Positions 16,827-25,865 of a stretch of DNA of 64,000 nucleotides are shown piece after piece. The notes beneath the pieces were generated by a model that was not told where the DNA came from, did not search any database, and was given only the letters and a program-made list of their open reading frames with translations. A program made the position numbers and the translations under genes. Source of the DNA: a virus; the IMG/VR virus record IMGVR_UViG_3300043424_000514, positions 1 through 64,000 of that record; one strand, given 5' to 3'. Numbering within the stretch: position 1 is the stretch's first letter; every line of letters begins with the position of its first letter.

Positions 16827-16844
16827 GTAATAACCACATAACCC
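16827..16844 (+). repeat. GTAATAACCACATAACCC intergenic motif, copy 2
   Basis: An identical copy of 12925-12942, placed 14 bases before the ATG at 16859. Confidence 0.7.
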
Positions 16845-16858
16845 AACCCAATTAAAAC

Positions 16859-17893
16859 ATGGCTAATCCCAACCTCAAAGTAGTCCGCCGCCGCCTTACT
16901 GGCGCAGCCGGAGCCCCTTCCGACATGGAAGCGGGACAAATCGCAATAAATTCCGTTGACGAAAAAGTCTATATCCACAACGGCACTTCCGCAATCCCCG
17001 TTGCGGGTAAGGGCGAGTTCGTGGACAAAGGCTCCGAGCAGAGCGTCACCGGCAAAAAGAATTTCACCTCGGCGACCGTCTCCACCGCGCCAAGTGCTAC
17101 GACCGATGTCGTTCGTAAAACCGATCTCGACACCGAAGTCACTGCACTTCAAGGTGCCATCACGACTGAGGCGACGACGAGAGCCTCGGCAGACACCGCT
17201 CTTGGTCTCCGCATCGACGCCCTAGGGAGCGCGCTGAACTATGTTGGCACTGTCAACGGTGGTGCAAACTCTGGCGCGGCGACTAACCTTGCCTCGCTGA
17301 CCGAGAAGGACGCGGGCGATTACTACAAAGTAGGCACGGCAGGACACTTCGTTCTCGCTCCCGCAGCTTCGTTCTTCGCCAATAGCGGAGACGGCCTCGT
17401 CTTCAACCTCACTGGTGGAATCGACAAGATCGACAATACCAACAGCACTGTTGCAGGCACGGCGAACTACATTTCCGTTTCTGGTAGCACCGACACCGGC
17501 TACACGGTGGACATCGACAGCGCCTTCAAGACCCGTCTCACAACTGCGGAGACCACTCTTGCAGGGCTCGGCACCATGTCCACGCAGAATGCCAACAGCG
17601 TTGCCATCACCGGCGGCACGGTTAATGGCACGGCGATCGGCGGCACGACTGCTGCGGCTGGCGCGTTCACCACGCTCACAGCTTCCTCGACCGCGACCCT
17701 GAACACCCTGGCCAGTTCCGGCGCTACCCTCACGGGCGGCACGATCAATGGCATGGCGATCGGCGGCACGACTGCTGCGGCTGGCGCGTTCACCACGGTT
17801 TCGGCTTCTGGCAATGCGACCTTCAATGGCAACATTGTGGGTGACGGCTCGACCGAAATCACGGACTGCATCATTGACGCTGGAACATTCTGA
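16859..17893 (+). CDS. Repeat-containing tail fibre protein
   Basis: A 344-residue fibre. The N-terminus ([15 protein letters not shown], then [17 protein letters not shown]) is the common phage fibre head module also present, shortened, in the next gene. A coiled-coil-like segment ([19 protein letters not shown]) follows, then repeats of [21 protein letters not shown] type in the C-terminal half. A 43-base stretch is repeated exactly 123 bases apart within it. Confidence 0.75.
   Translation: MANPNLKVVRRRLTGAAGAPSDMEAGQIAINSVDEKVYIHNGTSAIPVAGKGEFVDKGSEQSVTGKKNFTSATVSTAPSATTDVVRKTDLDTEVTALQGAITTEATTRASADTALGLRIDALGSALNYVGTVNGGANSGAATNLASLTEKDAGDYYKVGTAGHFVLAPAASFFANSGDGLVFNLTGGIDKIDNTNSTVAGTANYISVSGSTDTGYTVDIDSAFKTRLTTAETTLAGLGTMSTQNANSVAITGGTVNGTAIGGTTAAAGAFTTLTASSTATLNTLASSGATLTGGTINGMAIGGTTAAAGAFTTVSASGNATFNGNIVGDGSTEITDCIIDAGTF
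17632..17674 (+). repeat. 43-bp direct repeat inside fibre gene, copy 1
   Basis: Identical to 17755-17797. The spacing of 123 bases (41 codons) keeps the frame, so repeat number could expand or contract. Confidence 0.9.
17755..17797 (+). repeat. 43-bp direct repeat inside fibre gene, copy 2
   Basis: Second copy of the 17632-17674 repeat. Confidence 0.9.
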
Positions 17894-17896
17894 CGA

Positions 17897-18205
17897 ATGG
17901 CTGATCCAGTCCTCAAACTGAGACGCACAGATGTCGTGGGGCGAATCCCCACGGCATCTGACCTCCCCCCAGGGGCGATCGGCTACAATATCGCCGACAA
18001 AAAAATCTACGCTCGGCACGATGACCCGATGGGGGCTGTCGTTCAGATCGCCGCTTCGGTCGCTCAAGGGGAAAAGGCGGACATCTCGATTTCCAAAAAC
18101 CCCTCGGACGCCACGCCCGTCAATACCATTCGGGTTCTTACGCAGGCGGAATATGACGGCATAGTTCCGAAAGACGCGACCACCCTTTATTTTATTAAGT
18201 CGTAA
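17897..18205 (+). CDS. Small fibre-head module protein
   Basis: A 102-residue protein. DPVLKLRRTDVVGRIPTAS and PGAIGYNIADKKIYARHD form the same fibre-head pattern as the N-terminus of the upstream fibre. It has almost no shaft and ends ATTLYFIKS. It could be a base or adaptor on which the following fibre sits. Its stop overlaps the next ATG (TAATG). Confidence 0.6.
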   Translation: MADPVLKLRRTDVVGRIPTASDLPPGAIGYNIADKKIYARHDDPMGAVVQIAASVAQGEKADISISKNPSDATPVNTIRVLTQAEYDGIVPKDATTLYFIKS

Positions 18206-19548
18206 TGCCTGAATTTATTAAAGCGTATCTTGGAACGACTCCTTTGTTTTCAAACGAAGCGCCTAAAACATACCGCTCGTCGGATTCATACACCCGCCCT
18301 GCTGAATGGTTGGCCCTCCCGTCTGCCGCCGCGAACGAGGTTCGCGCCCTCCACGCTGTTTTCGACAATACGGAAAATTTTTGCACGGTTCGGATGAATA
18401 CGACCGATGCCTCGACTTATTTTATTGATTGGGGCGATGGGCAAATAGAAACCGCAACATCCAATTCGCTTCGCACTCATGTCTATGACTATTCTAATGC
18501 GGCTTTGGATTCTGCAACCGTAACCAAGTTCGGTTACAAGCAATGCTTAGTTCGCATCTATCCTCAAGCCGGGAAAACTTTTTCCAGATTTGACCTCGGC
18601 GTGAAGGCTACTTCCCCAGCAGGTTTGCAAACCTACTCAAGTGGATGGTTGGACATGAATATCAACCTGCCGAATCTTGTGGCTGGACTTAATCTAGTCC
18701 TCGGAAGCAGTGCAATTAGGCATGGTTTCTTGGAAAGAGTCAACATCACATCTTGGGGCGCGATAACCTCATTGAACGGAGCTTTTAGGCTATGCGTTCG
18801 GCTTCGTTCCCTAAACGAGCATGAATGGAACACGACTAATATCACAAGTCTTAATGGGGCGTTTTTTTCATGTTGGGCTTTAACGACCCTTGATGCTTCA
18901 AACTGGAACACGGCAAATGTCACGAACTTTGGGGATATGTTCCGTGACGCTATCGCAATCACCGCCATAAAAATGCCCCCTCAATTCATCACCCAGACTG
19001 CAACCGTGATGGTGAATATGTTTTTTGGTGCGAATAGTCTGCAAGAGCTGGATTGCTCGAATTGGGACACACAAAATGTAACCTCGCTCGCTTATGTTTT
19101 CAACGGATGCGCCCTACCGCGAGTTGATGTTTCAAACTGGAACACTGCCAAGGTCACCACGATCAACAATATGTTTCAAGGTTGTATTTTATTGCAATCA
19201 ATAAATTTAACAAACTGGAACTTGAATCTCTGCACCAATGCTACCACGGCTTTTAACAACTGTCCCAGCCTTCGTGAATTGCTGGGGTGCAACATTTCTG
19301 CCGCAACCTCCCTCGGCACTCCGTTTCTTGCAGGATGCAACTCGCTTTCCAAGATGACTTTAACCGGCATGAATGCGACATTTAATGTGACTAACTGCAA
19401 TTTGAGTGGCGCGGCGCTGAATACGATTTACGCCAACCTCTCATCAAATGGAACGGGCAAAACGATTGGCGTAGCTGGGAACCACGGCATCGCAACTCAC
19501 GACACCTCAATCGCGACCGCAAAAGGCTGGACCGTAGCAATAGTTTAA
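18205..19548 (+). CDS. BspA/DUF285-type repeat surface protein in fibre cluster
   Basis: A 447-residue protein. After a PKD-like start (TTDASTYFIDWGDGQIET) come repeats of the DUF285/BspA type: NTTNITSLNGAFFSCWALTT, NTANVTNFGDMFRDA, DTQNVTSLAYVFNGC, NTAKVTTINNMFQGC. These parallel beta/leucine-rich-like repeats are known from bacterial surface adhesins. In this position it probably forms the distal receptor-binding part of the fibre. More AT-rich than its neighbours, hinting at exchange with host adhesin genes. Confidence 0.8.
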   Translation: MPEFIKAYLGTTPLFSNEAPKTYRSSDSYTRPAEWLALPSAAANEVRALHAVFDNTENFCTVRMNTTDASTYFIDWGDGQIETATSNSLRTHVYDYSNAALDSATVTKFGYKQCLVRIYPQAGKTFSRFDLGVKATSPAGLQTYSSGWLDMNINLPNLVAGLNLVLGSSAIRHGFLERVNITSWGAITSLNGAFRLCVRLRSLNEHEWNTTNITSLNGAFFSCWALTTLDASNWNTANVTNFGDMFRDAIAITAIKMPPQFITQTATVMVNMFFGANSLQELDCSNWDTQNVTSLAYVFNGCALPRVDVSNWNTAKVTTINNMFQGCILLQSINLTNWNLNLCTNATTAFNNCPSLRELLGCNISAATSLGTPFLAGCNSLSKMTLTGMNATFNVTNCNLSGAALNTIYANLSSNGTGKTIGVAGNHGIATHDTSIATAKGWTVAIV

Positions 19549-19549
19549 T

Positions 19550-19729
19550 ATGGACGATACATCCGGCTTTTACAAAAACGATAACGGCGAGCTATTATAT
19601 GGCACTAAAATTTACGGGCCATACGAGCAATACCTCCTAACCAAACAGGAAAAAAATAATCATTCGTATCCTGTGGACGGGTGGCATTGGTTCGACAGCG
19701 AAGAGGAAGCGCGAGGAGCTTTGCTATGA
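19550..19729 (+). CDS. Small fibre-associated conserved protein
   Basis: A 59-residue protein starting MDDTSGFYKNDNGEL with GTKIYGPYEQYLL and DGWHWFDSEEEAR. Small proteins of this style commonly follow fibre genes in prophages; function unknown. Its start is one base after the upstream stop and its TGA overlaps the spanin start (ATGA). Confidence 0.7.
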   Translation: MDDTSGFYKNDNGELLYGTKIYGPYEQYLLTKQEKNNHSYPVDGWHWFDSEEEARGALL

Positions 19730-20043
19730 CGCCCGACGCCGCTCTTAACACGATCTCGCACATCAGTAGTCAAAGCGATCGGTGGATATTTGTCGCTTTG
19801 TTGGCGATCGGGATTTTTGCCGCGTGGATGTTATTCAAGCATTTCACTGCCCGCGAGCAAGCCCTCGAAGCCAAAATCGACCGGATCGGCGCGGAGAGTC
19901 GGGAGCAAAACCAGCAGTTCATCACTCACTTGCAGACGGCCAACCGCGAACTCACCCAAATCCTCACCGAGACCAACGCCACGCTCCACCGGAACGCGAC
20001 GCTCATGGAGCGGGTCGAACGAAAGCTCGAAAAGAGTTTATGA
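19726..20043 (+). CDS. Inner-membrane spanin-like protein (i-spanin, Rz-like)
   Basis: A 105-residue protein with one N-terminal membrane helix (about residues 20-38: WIFVALLAIGIFAAWML), then a long charged coiled coil (EQALEAKIDRIG ... RKLEKSL). This is the topology of an i-spanin, whose periplasmic coiled coil fuses inner and outer membranes with the lipoprotein partner encoded next. GAGGAGC precedes the ATG at 19726. The stop overlaps the next start. Confidence 0.75.
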   Translation: MTPDAALNTISHISSQSDRWIFVALLAIGIFAAWMLFKHFTAREQALEAKIDRIGAESREQNQQFITHLQTANRELTQILTETNATLHRNATLMERVERKLEKSL

Positions 20044-20264
20044 ATAGAGCCCTACTATTTTGTATCACATTAGTATTTACCGGCTGTGTCAGCGTCCCCA
20101 TCCCTCCGATCGGCGATCGCGTGGGAGAATTAGGCAACCTCAAACTCAGCGTCAAAGTTTCCTACGAACCCAAATCCTCCCCCGAACGACCGCCGAGCGA
20201 TTCCATGGCTTTTGCCTGGGAGCAATTCGGCTTAACGCAACCCAAACTGTTAAAAGACAAATGA
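20040..20264 (+). CDS. Outer-membrane lipoprotein spanin-like protein (o-spanin, Rz1-like)
   Basis: A 74-residue lipoprotein: hydrophobic signal peptide with a lipobox VFTGC (Cys16), then a Pro-containing mature chain (VPIPPIGDRVG ... SSPERPPS). Small Pro-rich lipoproteins encoded just after an i-spanin are o-spanins. Both its ends overlap neighbours by four bases (ATGA). Confidence 0.75.
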   Translation: MNRALLFCITLVFTGCVSVPIPPIGDRVGELGNLKLSVKVSYEPKSSPERPPSDSMAFAWEQFGLTQPKLLKDK

Positions 20265-20434
20265 AAATAGTAAACATCGTCATCGAACGACTCAGTGAAA
20301 ATTCCACCTGGCGCGGGCTCATCCTCGTCGTCACCGCCCTAGGGCTCCGTTTGGAGCCAGAGCTTCAGAATCAGATCGTTGCGGCGGGCCTCTCACTCGT
20401 CGGCCTCATCAACATCGTTCGCAAGGGTAAGTGA
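20261..20434 (+). CDS. Putative holin
   Basis: A 57-residue protein with two short hydrophobic stretches (GLILVVTALGLRL and AAGLSLVGLINIV) and a basic tail (RKGK). Size and location between spanins and endolysin fit a small phage holin, which would permeabilise the inner membrane to time lysis. The family is not identified. The GTGA overlap couples it to the endolysin. Confidence 0.65.
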   Translation: MKIVNIVIERLSENSTWRGLILVVTALGLRLEPELQNQIVAAGLSLVGLINIVRKGK

Positions 20435-21015
20435 CCCAAGAGCAAATCCAGCGGATGCAACGGCGCATTGGCGTCGTGCCGGACGGGTTCTGGGGCCCCA
20501 AGTCCCAGGCCCGTTGCCGCGAGCATCTGCGCTCGCTGATGCCGAGCCCGAACCCATGGCCGCACTCCACGCAAGCGGCGCTCCGTGAGTTCTATGGCGA
20601 GCCAGGGGATGAATCGAACCTCGTCACGATCGAGTTTCCCTTCCCCATGTATTACGATGGGAAGCTCGTCAAAAAATCCCGCTGCCATCTGAAGGTCGCG
20701 CCTTCCCTGACGCGGATTCTCCAAGCGATCGGGAGCCTGCACGGCAAAGATCGCGAGGTCATGGAAGAGGCCGAGGACTACGGCGGTATCTTCAACTTTC
20801 GACAAAAACGCGGCGGAAACTCGTTTTCTGTCCATGCTTGGGGGGCGGCAATCGACCTCGACGCCGACGACAACACTTTTCGCGACACCTGGCCGCTGAA
20901 GGCCGATATGCCCCTGGAGATCATGGAGGCTTTCGCCCGCGAAGGCTGGCAGAGCGCCGGAGCCTTCTGGGGCTACGACGCCATGCACTTCGAGGCGACC
21001 CGCCCTAGGGCTTGA
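20431..21015 (+). CDS. Endolysin: peptidoglycan-binding domain plus M15 (VanY-like) peptidase
   Basis: A 194-residue protein with a GTG start. Residues 1-50 form a peptidoglycan-binding repeat (QIQRMQRRIGVVPDGFWGP). The C-terminal part has M15 zinc peptidase features: SVHAWGAAIDLDADDN for the His and Asp ligands, and YDAMHFEATR for the final His. It would cleave peptide cross-links or stems of the cell wall at lysis. There is no signal peptide, so release through the holin is expected. Confidence 0.88.
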   Translation: MTQEQIQRMQRRIGVVPDGFWGPKSQARCREHLRSLMPSPNPWPHSTQAALREFYGEPGDESNLVTIEFPFPMYYDGKLVKKSRCHLKVAPSLTRILQAIGSLHGKDREVMEEAEDYGGIFNFRQKRGGNSFSVHAWGAAIDLDADDNTFRDTWPLKADMPLEIMEAFAREGWQSAGAFWGYDAMHFEATRPRA

Positions 21016-21019
21016 ATTT

Positions 21020-22057
21020 ATGCCAAAAAAACAACCCGCAGCCAACAATGTTTGGCAGGAGATCGAACGCTCCTCCACGACTCGCGCCCACCGCTCCGAG
21101 GTGGACGACCTGAAGAAACAGATCGCAAGCTACCAGCAGGCGATCGAAGAGTTGAGCGCCAGCATGGATGTCGCGTCCCTGCTGAAGGAGTCGCCCGCAA
21201 GCAACCGCACCTACGCCATCGAGCGCAAAGGCAAATCCTCCACGGAATCCGCCGCGGTTGTCGTAGCGAGCGATTGGCACTGCGAGGAATCGGTCGATCC
21301 CCGCACGGTCTCGCACCTCAACACCTTTAACTTGGAGGTGGCCGATCAACGCATCGAGCGGTTTGCCAAGTCGGCGATCCGACTCCTCGAAATCCAGCGC
21401 GGTGGCTGCGACATCCCGATTTGCATTCTCGCGCTGTTGGGAGATTTGATGTCCGGTTTTATTCACGAGGAATTGCGGGAGGAAAACGAACTCACTCCCA
21501 CCCAAACCGTTCTGTGGCTCAAAGAGCGCGTGGCGAAATTCATCAACACCTTCCGCAAAGAGGGAGGCTTTGACCACATCATCATTCCCTGCTCGGTGGG
21601 CAACCACGGTCGCACCACAGTCAAGCCCCGCCATGGGACGAGTTGGAAGAACTCCTACGAGTGGCTCCTTTACAAAATCTTGGAGCAAGAGATCACTGAC
21701 AAGGTGACATGGGTTATTGGGGAGTCGTATCACACCTACCTCGATGTCTATGGCAAGACCTTCCGCCTGCACCATGGGGACGGATTGAAATTTCAGGGGG
21801 GCGTGGGCGGGCTCACCATACCCGTCGAGAAAGCCATCTCAAACTGGAACAAGGGCCGCGTAGCGGACCTCGATATTTTCGGGCATTGGCATCAGAGCCA
21901 ACAAAATCCGAAGTGGGTATCAAACGGGAGCCTCATCGGCCACAACGCCTACTCCATCGCCATCAAAGCGCCCTATGAACCGCCCCAGCAAACGCTCTTT
22001 CTTTTCAATGCGAAGCGCGGACGCACCGGCACCTGGCCCATCTTTTTAGAAGATTAA
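21020..22057 (+). CDS. Calcineurin-like metallophosphoesterase
   Basis: A 345-residue protein. After a coiled-coil N-terminus (residues 20-58) come the metallophosphoesterase motifs: ASDWHCE (D85, H87), LLGDLMSG (D142), SVGNHGR (N195, H196), LHHGDG and FGHWHQ. Metal ligation is complete. Related phosphoesterases occur in many phages, with DNA or nucleotide substrates suggested; the substrate here is unknown. It follows the endolysin by four bases. Confidence 0.85.
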   Translation: MPKKQPAANNVWQEIERSSTTRAHRSEVDDLKKQIASYQQAIEELSASMDVASLLKESPASNRTYAIERKGKSSTESAAVVVASDWHCEESVDPRTVSHLNTFNLEVADQRIERFAKSAIRLLEIQRGGCDIPICILALLGDLMSGFIHEELREENELTPTQTVLWLKERVAKFINTFRKEGGFDHIIIPCSVGNHGRTTVKPRHGTSWKNSYEWLLYKILEQEITDKVTWVIGESYHTYLDVYGKTFRLHHGDGLKFQGGVGGLTIPVEKAISNWNKGRVADLDIFGHWHQSQQNPKWVSNGSLIGHNAYSIAIKAPYEPPQQTLFLFNAKRGRTGTWPIFLED

Positions 22058-22069
22058 CCCTGTAAACTT

Positions 22070-22486
22070 ATGAACCCTTGGAAAGCCCTCGTCGTTAAAC
22101 ACAAAGCCAAAAGCGTAAAGCCCATCCCCGAGGGGTGGCTCACCCGCGCCCAAGTCGCCGAAAAACTCGGATGCTCCGAGTCCCGAGTGAACGAAAACCT
22201 CCGCTCGGCGATCAAGGCCAAAGATGTTTTGATGGATAAATTTGCGGTGTGGGACGCGCTCGAAGGCAAGGTCGTTTCGATCCCCTGTTATTCGATCGCA
22301 ACCCGCAAATCCTCGGAATCGGCTCCTGCGAAAAGCAAACGCTGGCCTTACCCCGTGGGAACCAAGGTTCGCCGGTATGACAGCACCCAAACGGGGGTGG
22401 TGATTTCAGGCGGGCGCATCGAGTGGGCGAACGGGCACATCAGCACGCCAAAAGGTAGCTCGACTCAAAAGATTCTCGCAGTGTGA
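22070..22486 (+). CDS. Helix-turn-helix-like protein
   Basis: A 138-residue protein. Residues 23-45 (GWLTRAQVAEKLGCSESRVNE) look like a winged or simple helix-turn-helix. The C-terminal part (YPVGTKVRRYDSTQTGVVIS) resembles a small beta-barrel (KOW/SH3-like). It might bind DNA, but could also be structural. The stop overlaps the next GTG (GTGTGA). Confidence 0.55.
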   Translation: MNPWKALVVKHKAKSVKPIPEGWLTRAQVAEKLGCSESRVNENLRSAIKAKDVLMDKFAVWDALEGKVVSIPCYSIATRKSSESAPAKSKRWPYPVGTKVRRYDSTQTGVVISGGRIEWANGHISTPKGSSTQKILAV

Positions 22487-22770
22487 AAAAAACCTCCGGC
22501 AGAGTCCGAATCCGTGGCAAGTGGTGGAAAATCGAAATAAAGCGGCTCGCGCCTATCAAAAAAGAAGGCGGCTGGTCCTCGCTCCACGGACTCTGTGATT
22601 ATTCCAAGCGAACGATTTACTTGAACCCGCAATTCAACATGAAGGCGACTCTGCGGCATGAAGTAACCCACGCCTGCCAGCCCGACCTGGACGAGCCCAC
22701 GGTGGAGGAGATCGAGGACGCCCATGAAAATGCCGACAAAGTTTTTGAAAAACTGGTTGCCGAATGTTAA
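22483..22770 (+). CDS. Small HExxH zinc metallopeptidase
   Basis: A 95-residue protein, GTG start. ATLRHEVTHACQPD carries the HExxH zinc-binding helix, and downstream acids (EEIEDAHENAD) may provide the third ligand. SprT-like and ImmA-like peptidases have this compact layout. Target unknown; in a late region just before the portal gene it may process a virion protein. About 20 bases of TAATAACC-type spacer follow. Confidence 0.7.
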   Translation: MKKTSGRVRIRGKWWKIEIKRLAPIKKEGGWSSLHGLCDYSKRTIYLNPQFNMKATLRHEVTHACQPDLDEPTVEEIEDAHENADKVFEKLVAEC

Positions 22771-22792
22771 TAACCTTGTAGAATAATAACCC

Positions 22793-23560
22793 ATGCTGCT
22801 TGTCATCCCGTTTGCCGAAAAGTCTCTGCCTCTGTATCAGCACCTTTTTTCCCTAGGGGGCGTGGCGATGCACGATGTTTTGCTGGTCGGCGGGAACCGC
22901 GATGTCGCCGAGATCGAGAAGGCGCTCAACATTTTGAAGGGAGCTTTTGCCAACGCGGATGTTTTCACAGGCGACCATGTTTACACCTCGCGGAACAAAC
23001 TCTTTCACGACACGGCGCACTACCTCGACCTCGTGGGCTGCACCGATCCGTGGTATTGGTTCGACGAGACCTGCTGCCCGCTGCGCCCTTCATGGCTGAC
23101 GGAGATCGCAAAGGAGTATTTCGCCGCGAAGATGCCCTACCTCGGAGCCACCGAGCGTAGCGTGGAGCGCAACCCTGCCACGGGGAAGCCCTATGAGGAG
23201 CCGCCGCGCCTGATCGCTTCGTCGATCTACCCGCCCGATCTTTACCTGCGGAGCACGCTGATCCGCCGCTTGGGCTACGGTCCGAAGGAGACGCCGTGGA
23301 ATGTGACGATGCGGTTCGAGATTCGCAAGGAAGCCGCGACTTCCAAGCTCATCCAAAACCAAGCGGGCACCTCGAATTATCGGGGTGGTCCTGATGGGAA
23401 GTATTTTTTCAAAGAAGCCCCTGGGGTGAACGCCGAGCCGATTGCCCCGCACACGGCAGTCGTCGCCGGAGTCTCCGATGGGTCTGTGCTCGAAGTCCTC
23501 AACCCCAAGCCCAAACCGGCCAAGAAAAAATCCGATGAATCTGAACCACTCTCCGCTTGA
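22793..23560 (+). CDS. Glycosyltransferase-like protein
   Basis: A 255-residue protein. The N-terminus (LLVIPFAEKSLPLYQHL) and WYWFDETCCPLRPSWLTEI, followed by YLGA, resemble phage GT-A-type glycosyltransferases, where an acidic motif plus 'PL..gWL' is typical. A canonical DxD is not obvious, so activity is uncertain. The C-terminus is Lys/Pro-rich. TAATAACC twice precedes the ATG. It overlaps the portal start by 26 bases. It might glycosylate a virion protein. Confidence 0.45.
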   Translation: MLLVIPFAEKSLPLYQHLFSLGGVAMHDVLLVGGNRDVAEIEKALNILKGAFANADVFTGDHVYTSRNKLFHDTAHYLDLVGCTDPWYWFDETCCPLRPSWLTEIAKEYFAAKMPYLGATERSVERNPATGKPYEEPPRLIASSIYPPDLYLRSTLIRRLGYGPKETPWNVTMRFEIRKEAATSKLIQNQAGTSNYRGGPDGKYFFKEAPGVNAEPIAPHTAVVAGVSDGSVLEVLNPKPKPAKKKSDESEPLSA

Positions 23561-25865
23561 ACTGAAGGGGCTCGACCCCGTGACCGGCGAAGTCCCTTGC
23601 GCCCGCGTGGGCGATGTGGACGCCGCCCGCTCGATTTACCTCTCGCTGAAAAAAGCCGACGAAGGCAGCAGCCGCAACCGCGCTTTGATCGACGGGATGT
23701 TCAACGGAGCGCCGCCCTTCAACGCCAACGATCTGAAAGAGGTCGGGCAAGGCGAGCGCACGAATCTGGATTTCGGCGAAGCCGCCGCGCTCAAGGATCA
23801 AGCCCTCGCAGGCTACTACGATCTGACGAACTCGGTCGATATGCTCGCCCGCGTTCGCACCACTTACGGAAGCCCCGAGCAAGCCGCCGAGTGGAGCGAA
23901 ATCATCGGCGAGGAGTTCCACCGCACCCTTCGCGGATGGAGCGAGTTTGAATTTAACCACCAGCGGCTCTCGGATTATTTCGTGAGCCACGGCGTCGGTG
24001 TCTCGTATTTCGAGGACGAACTGGATTGGCGCTGGCGCGTAACGGGGCTCAATGAATTTCGCATCCCCCGAGGCACGCGGGCGAGCGAGGCCGAGATCGA
24101 GGTCGCCACAGTGGACCGCGAATACCGCGCCGACGAGCTTTACGGATTTATCCGCGACCCTGAGATCGCCGCCTCCCTGGGGTGGGATGTCGCCACGGTC
24201 AAAGAAGCCCTGAAGCGGGCTTGCGCTCAAGACACCACAACCTCCCTGGGGGACTGGGAGAAATTGGAGGTAGAGCTAAAAAACAACGACATCCTTTACG
24301 GCACTGCCAAGAGCAAGGTCGTTAAAGTCGTTCATATGTGGGTGAAGGAATTTTGCGGCTGTGTGTCGCATTTGATTTTCCTGCAAGAGCCGCTTCCCAC
24401 CGATGTCGGCGCGATCAAGGAGAGCTTCCTTTACCGAAAAGAAAAACGCTTCGACACGCCGACGCAATGCTGGGTGACATTCACCTACGGCGTCGGCAAC
24501 GGCACCTACCACGGCATCCGCGGGCTGGGCTTCAAAATCTACCCGCACATTCAAGTGCTCAACCGCCTGCGTTGCGGCATGGTGGATGGGGCGCTGCTCT
24601 CCTCCTCGCTCATCGTGCAGCCGAGCGACAGCAGCACTCGCGCTCTCGATGACCTGACACTCACCTACTACGGCCCTTACGCCCTGTTCCCGCCTGGCTT
24701 GAAGATCGTGGACAAAGCCGTCCCGAACCTTCAGCAGAACATCATCCCCGTGATTAACGACATGGCGATGCAGATGAGCAACAACACGGGGGCCTACCAG
24801 ACCCGTGCCAACACGGGCGACAGCAATCAAGCCCGCACCGCCTACGAGGTGAAGGCGCAGTTGCAGAAAGAGGCCGTGCTGTCCAACGCCTCGATCAACC
24901 TTTTCTACCACCCGTGGAAGCGGCTTCTCACCGAGGTCTTCCGCCGCCTCACACGCCGCGATTACAACGCCCGCGAGCCAGGCGGCAAGGAAGCGGTAGA
25001 GTTCCGCAAACGCCTTCTTAAACGCGGCGTGCCTGAAGAAGCGATTCACCGCGTCATCAATGTCGAGCCAGTGCGGGCGATCGGCTACGGAAGCCCCGCG
25101 ATGCGAATGGCGGCGATTGACGAGACCATGTCGATCTTCGGCTCGCTCGATGAAATGGGCCGCATCAACCTGCTCCGCGACCGCGTGGCGGCTCGTTTCG
25201 GACAGGAAGTGGTGGACCGCTACATTCCTTCCCCGCAGACGACGCTCCGCCCGCCATTGGATTTCAAGATCGCGGTCTTGGAGAACGCAACGATGTCCAC
25301 GGGAAGCCCGATCCCCGTGAGCCCTGGGGAAAATCATTTCATCCACGCCTCCACCCACCTCAACGCGATGGACCAACTCGACCGCGCCGTGGCCGAGGGA
25401 GCAAGCAACCCGATGGAAGCATTGAGCGCCTTCAAAATGTTCTTGCCGCATTTGGGCGAGCATTTGTCCCAGTTGGGCAGCGACCTCGTTCGCAAAGACC
25501 AGGTCGCCCTCATGCGCCAGCGCCACCAGCAACTCAGCGCCAGCGCCCAACGCCTCGCTGACGAGTTGCAGGCGATGCAGGAGAACCAGCAGAAAGCCCA
25601 ACAAGCCGAAGCCGAGCGCCAACAGACCGCCCTCATGGCCGAGTATCAGGCGATGCAGAAGAAGCTCGCCGAGTCCGAGCAGTTGAGCCCTGAGGCCCAG
25701 CAACGGCTTCTGGAGCGCCGCGCCGAACTGCAAATGAAAATCGAGAAGCACCAAGCTGACCTGCAAATGAAGGACGCGCAGACCGCCCAGAAGCTCGCTT
25801 TGGAAGACGCCAAAGCCGCCGCGAAGATTCGCTCGATGACGACTCCCGCCACTCCACAACCATGA
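23535..25865 (+). CDS. Portal protein (head-tail connector)
   Basis: A 776-residue protein from the ATG at 23535 (MNLNHSPLELKGLDP). It has the size and segments of large podovirus-type portals: RNRALIDGMFNGAPPF, YGVGNGTYHGIRGLG, a QTRANTGDSNQARTAYEV segment in the middle, and a long Gln/Glu/Ala-rich coiled coil (about 640-765) as C-terminal barrel. It would form the dodecameric DNA entry ring. Placement before scaffold and capsid supports this. An upstream extension in the track frame lies in the previous gene and is rejected. Confidence 0.82.
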   Translation: MNLNHSPLELKGLDPVTGEVPCARVGDVDAARSIYLSLKKADEGSSRNRALIDGMFNGAPPFNANDLKEVGQGERTNLDFGEAAALKDQALAGYYDLTNSVDMLARVRTTYGSPEQAAEWSEIIGEEFHRTLRGWSEFEFNHQRLSDYFVSHGVGVSYFEDELDWRWRVTGLNEFRIPRGTRASEAEIEVATVDREYRADELYGFIRDPEIAASLGWDVATVKEALKRACAQDTTTSLGDWEKLEVELKNNDILYGTAKSKVVKVVHMWVKEFCGCVSHLIFLQEPLPTDVGAIKESFLYRKEKRFDTPTQCWVTFTYGVGNGTYHGIRGLGFKIYPHIQVLNRLRCGMVDGALLSSSLIVQPSDSSTRALDDLTLTYYGPYALFPPGLKIVDKAVPNLQQNIIPVINDMAMQMSNNTGAYQTRANTGDSNQARTAYEVKAQLQKEAVLSNASINLFYHPWKRLLTEVFRRLTRRDYNAREPGGKEAVEFRKRLLKRGVPEEAIHRVINVEPVRAIGYGSPAMRMAAIDETMSIFGSLDEMGRINLLRDRVAARFGQEVVDRYIPSPQTTLRPPLDFKIAVLENATMSTGSPIPVSPGENHFIHASTHLNAMDQLDRAVAEGASNPMEALSAFKMFLPHLGEHLSQLGSDLVRKDQVALMRQRHQQLSASAQRLADELQAMQENQQKAQQAEAERQQTALMAEYQAMQKKLAESEQLSPEAQQRLLERRAELQMKIEKHQADLQMKDAQTAQKLALEDAKAAAKIRSMTTPATPQP

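Noticed and set aside
24276-25859. 527-residue minus-strand frame
   Set aside because: It is antisense to the portal gene, with Leu/His/Arg-rich content typical of shadow frames in GC-rich DNA.
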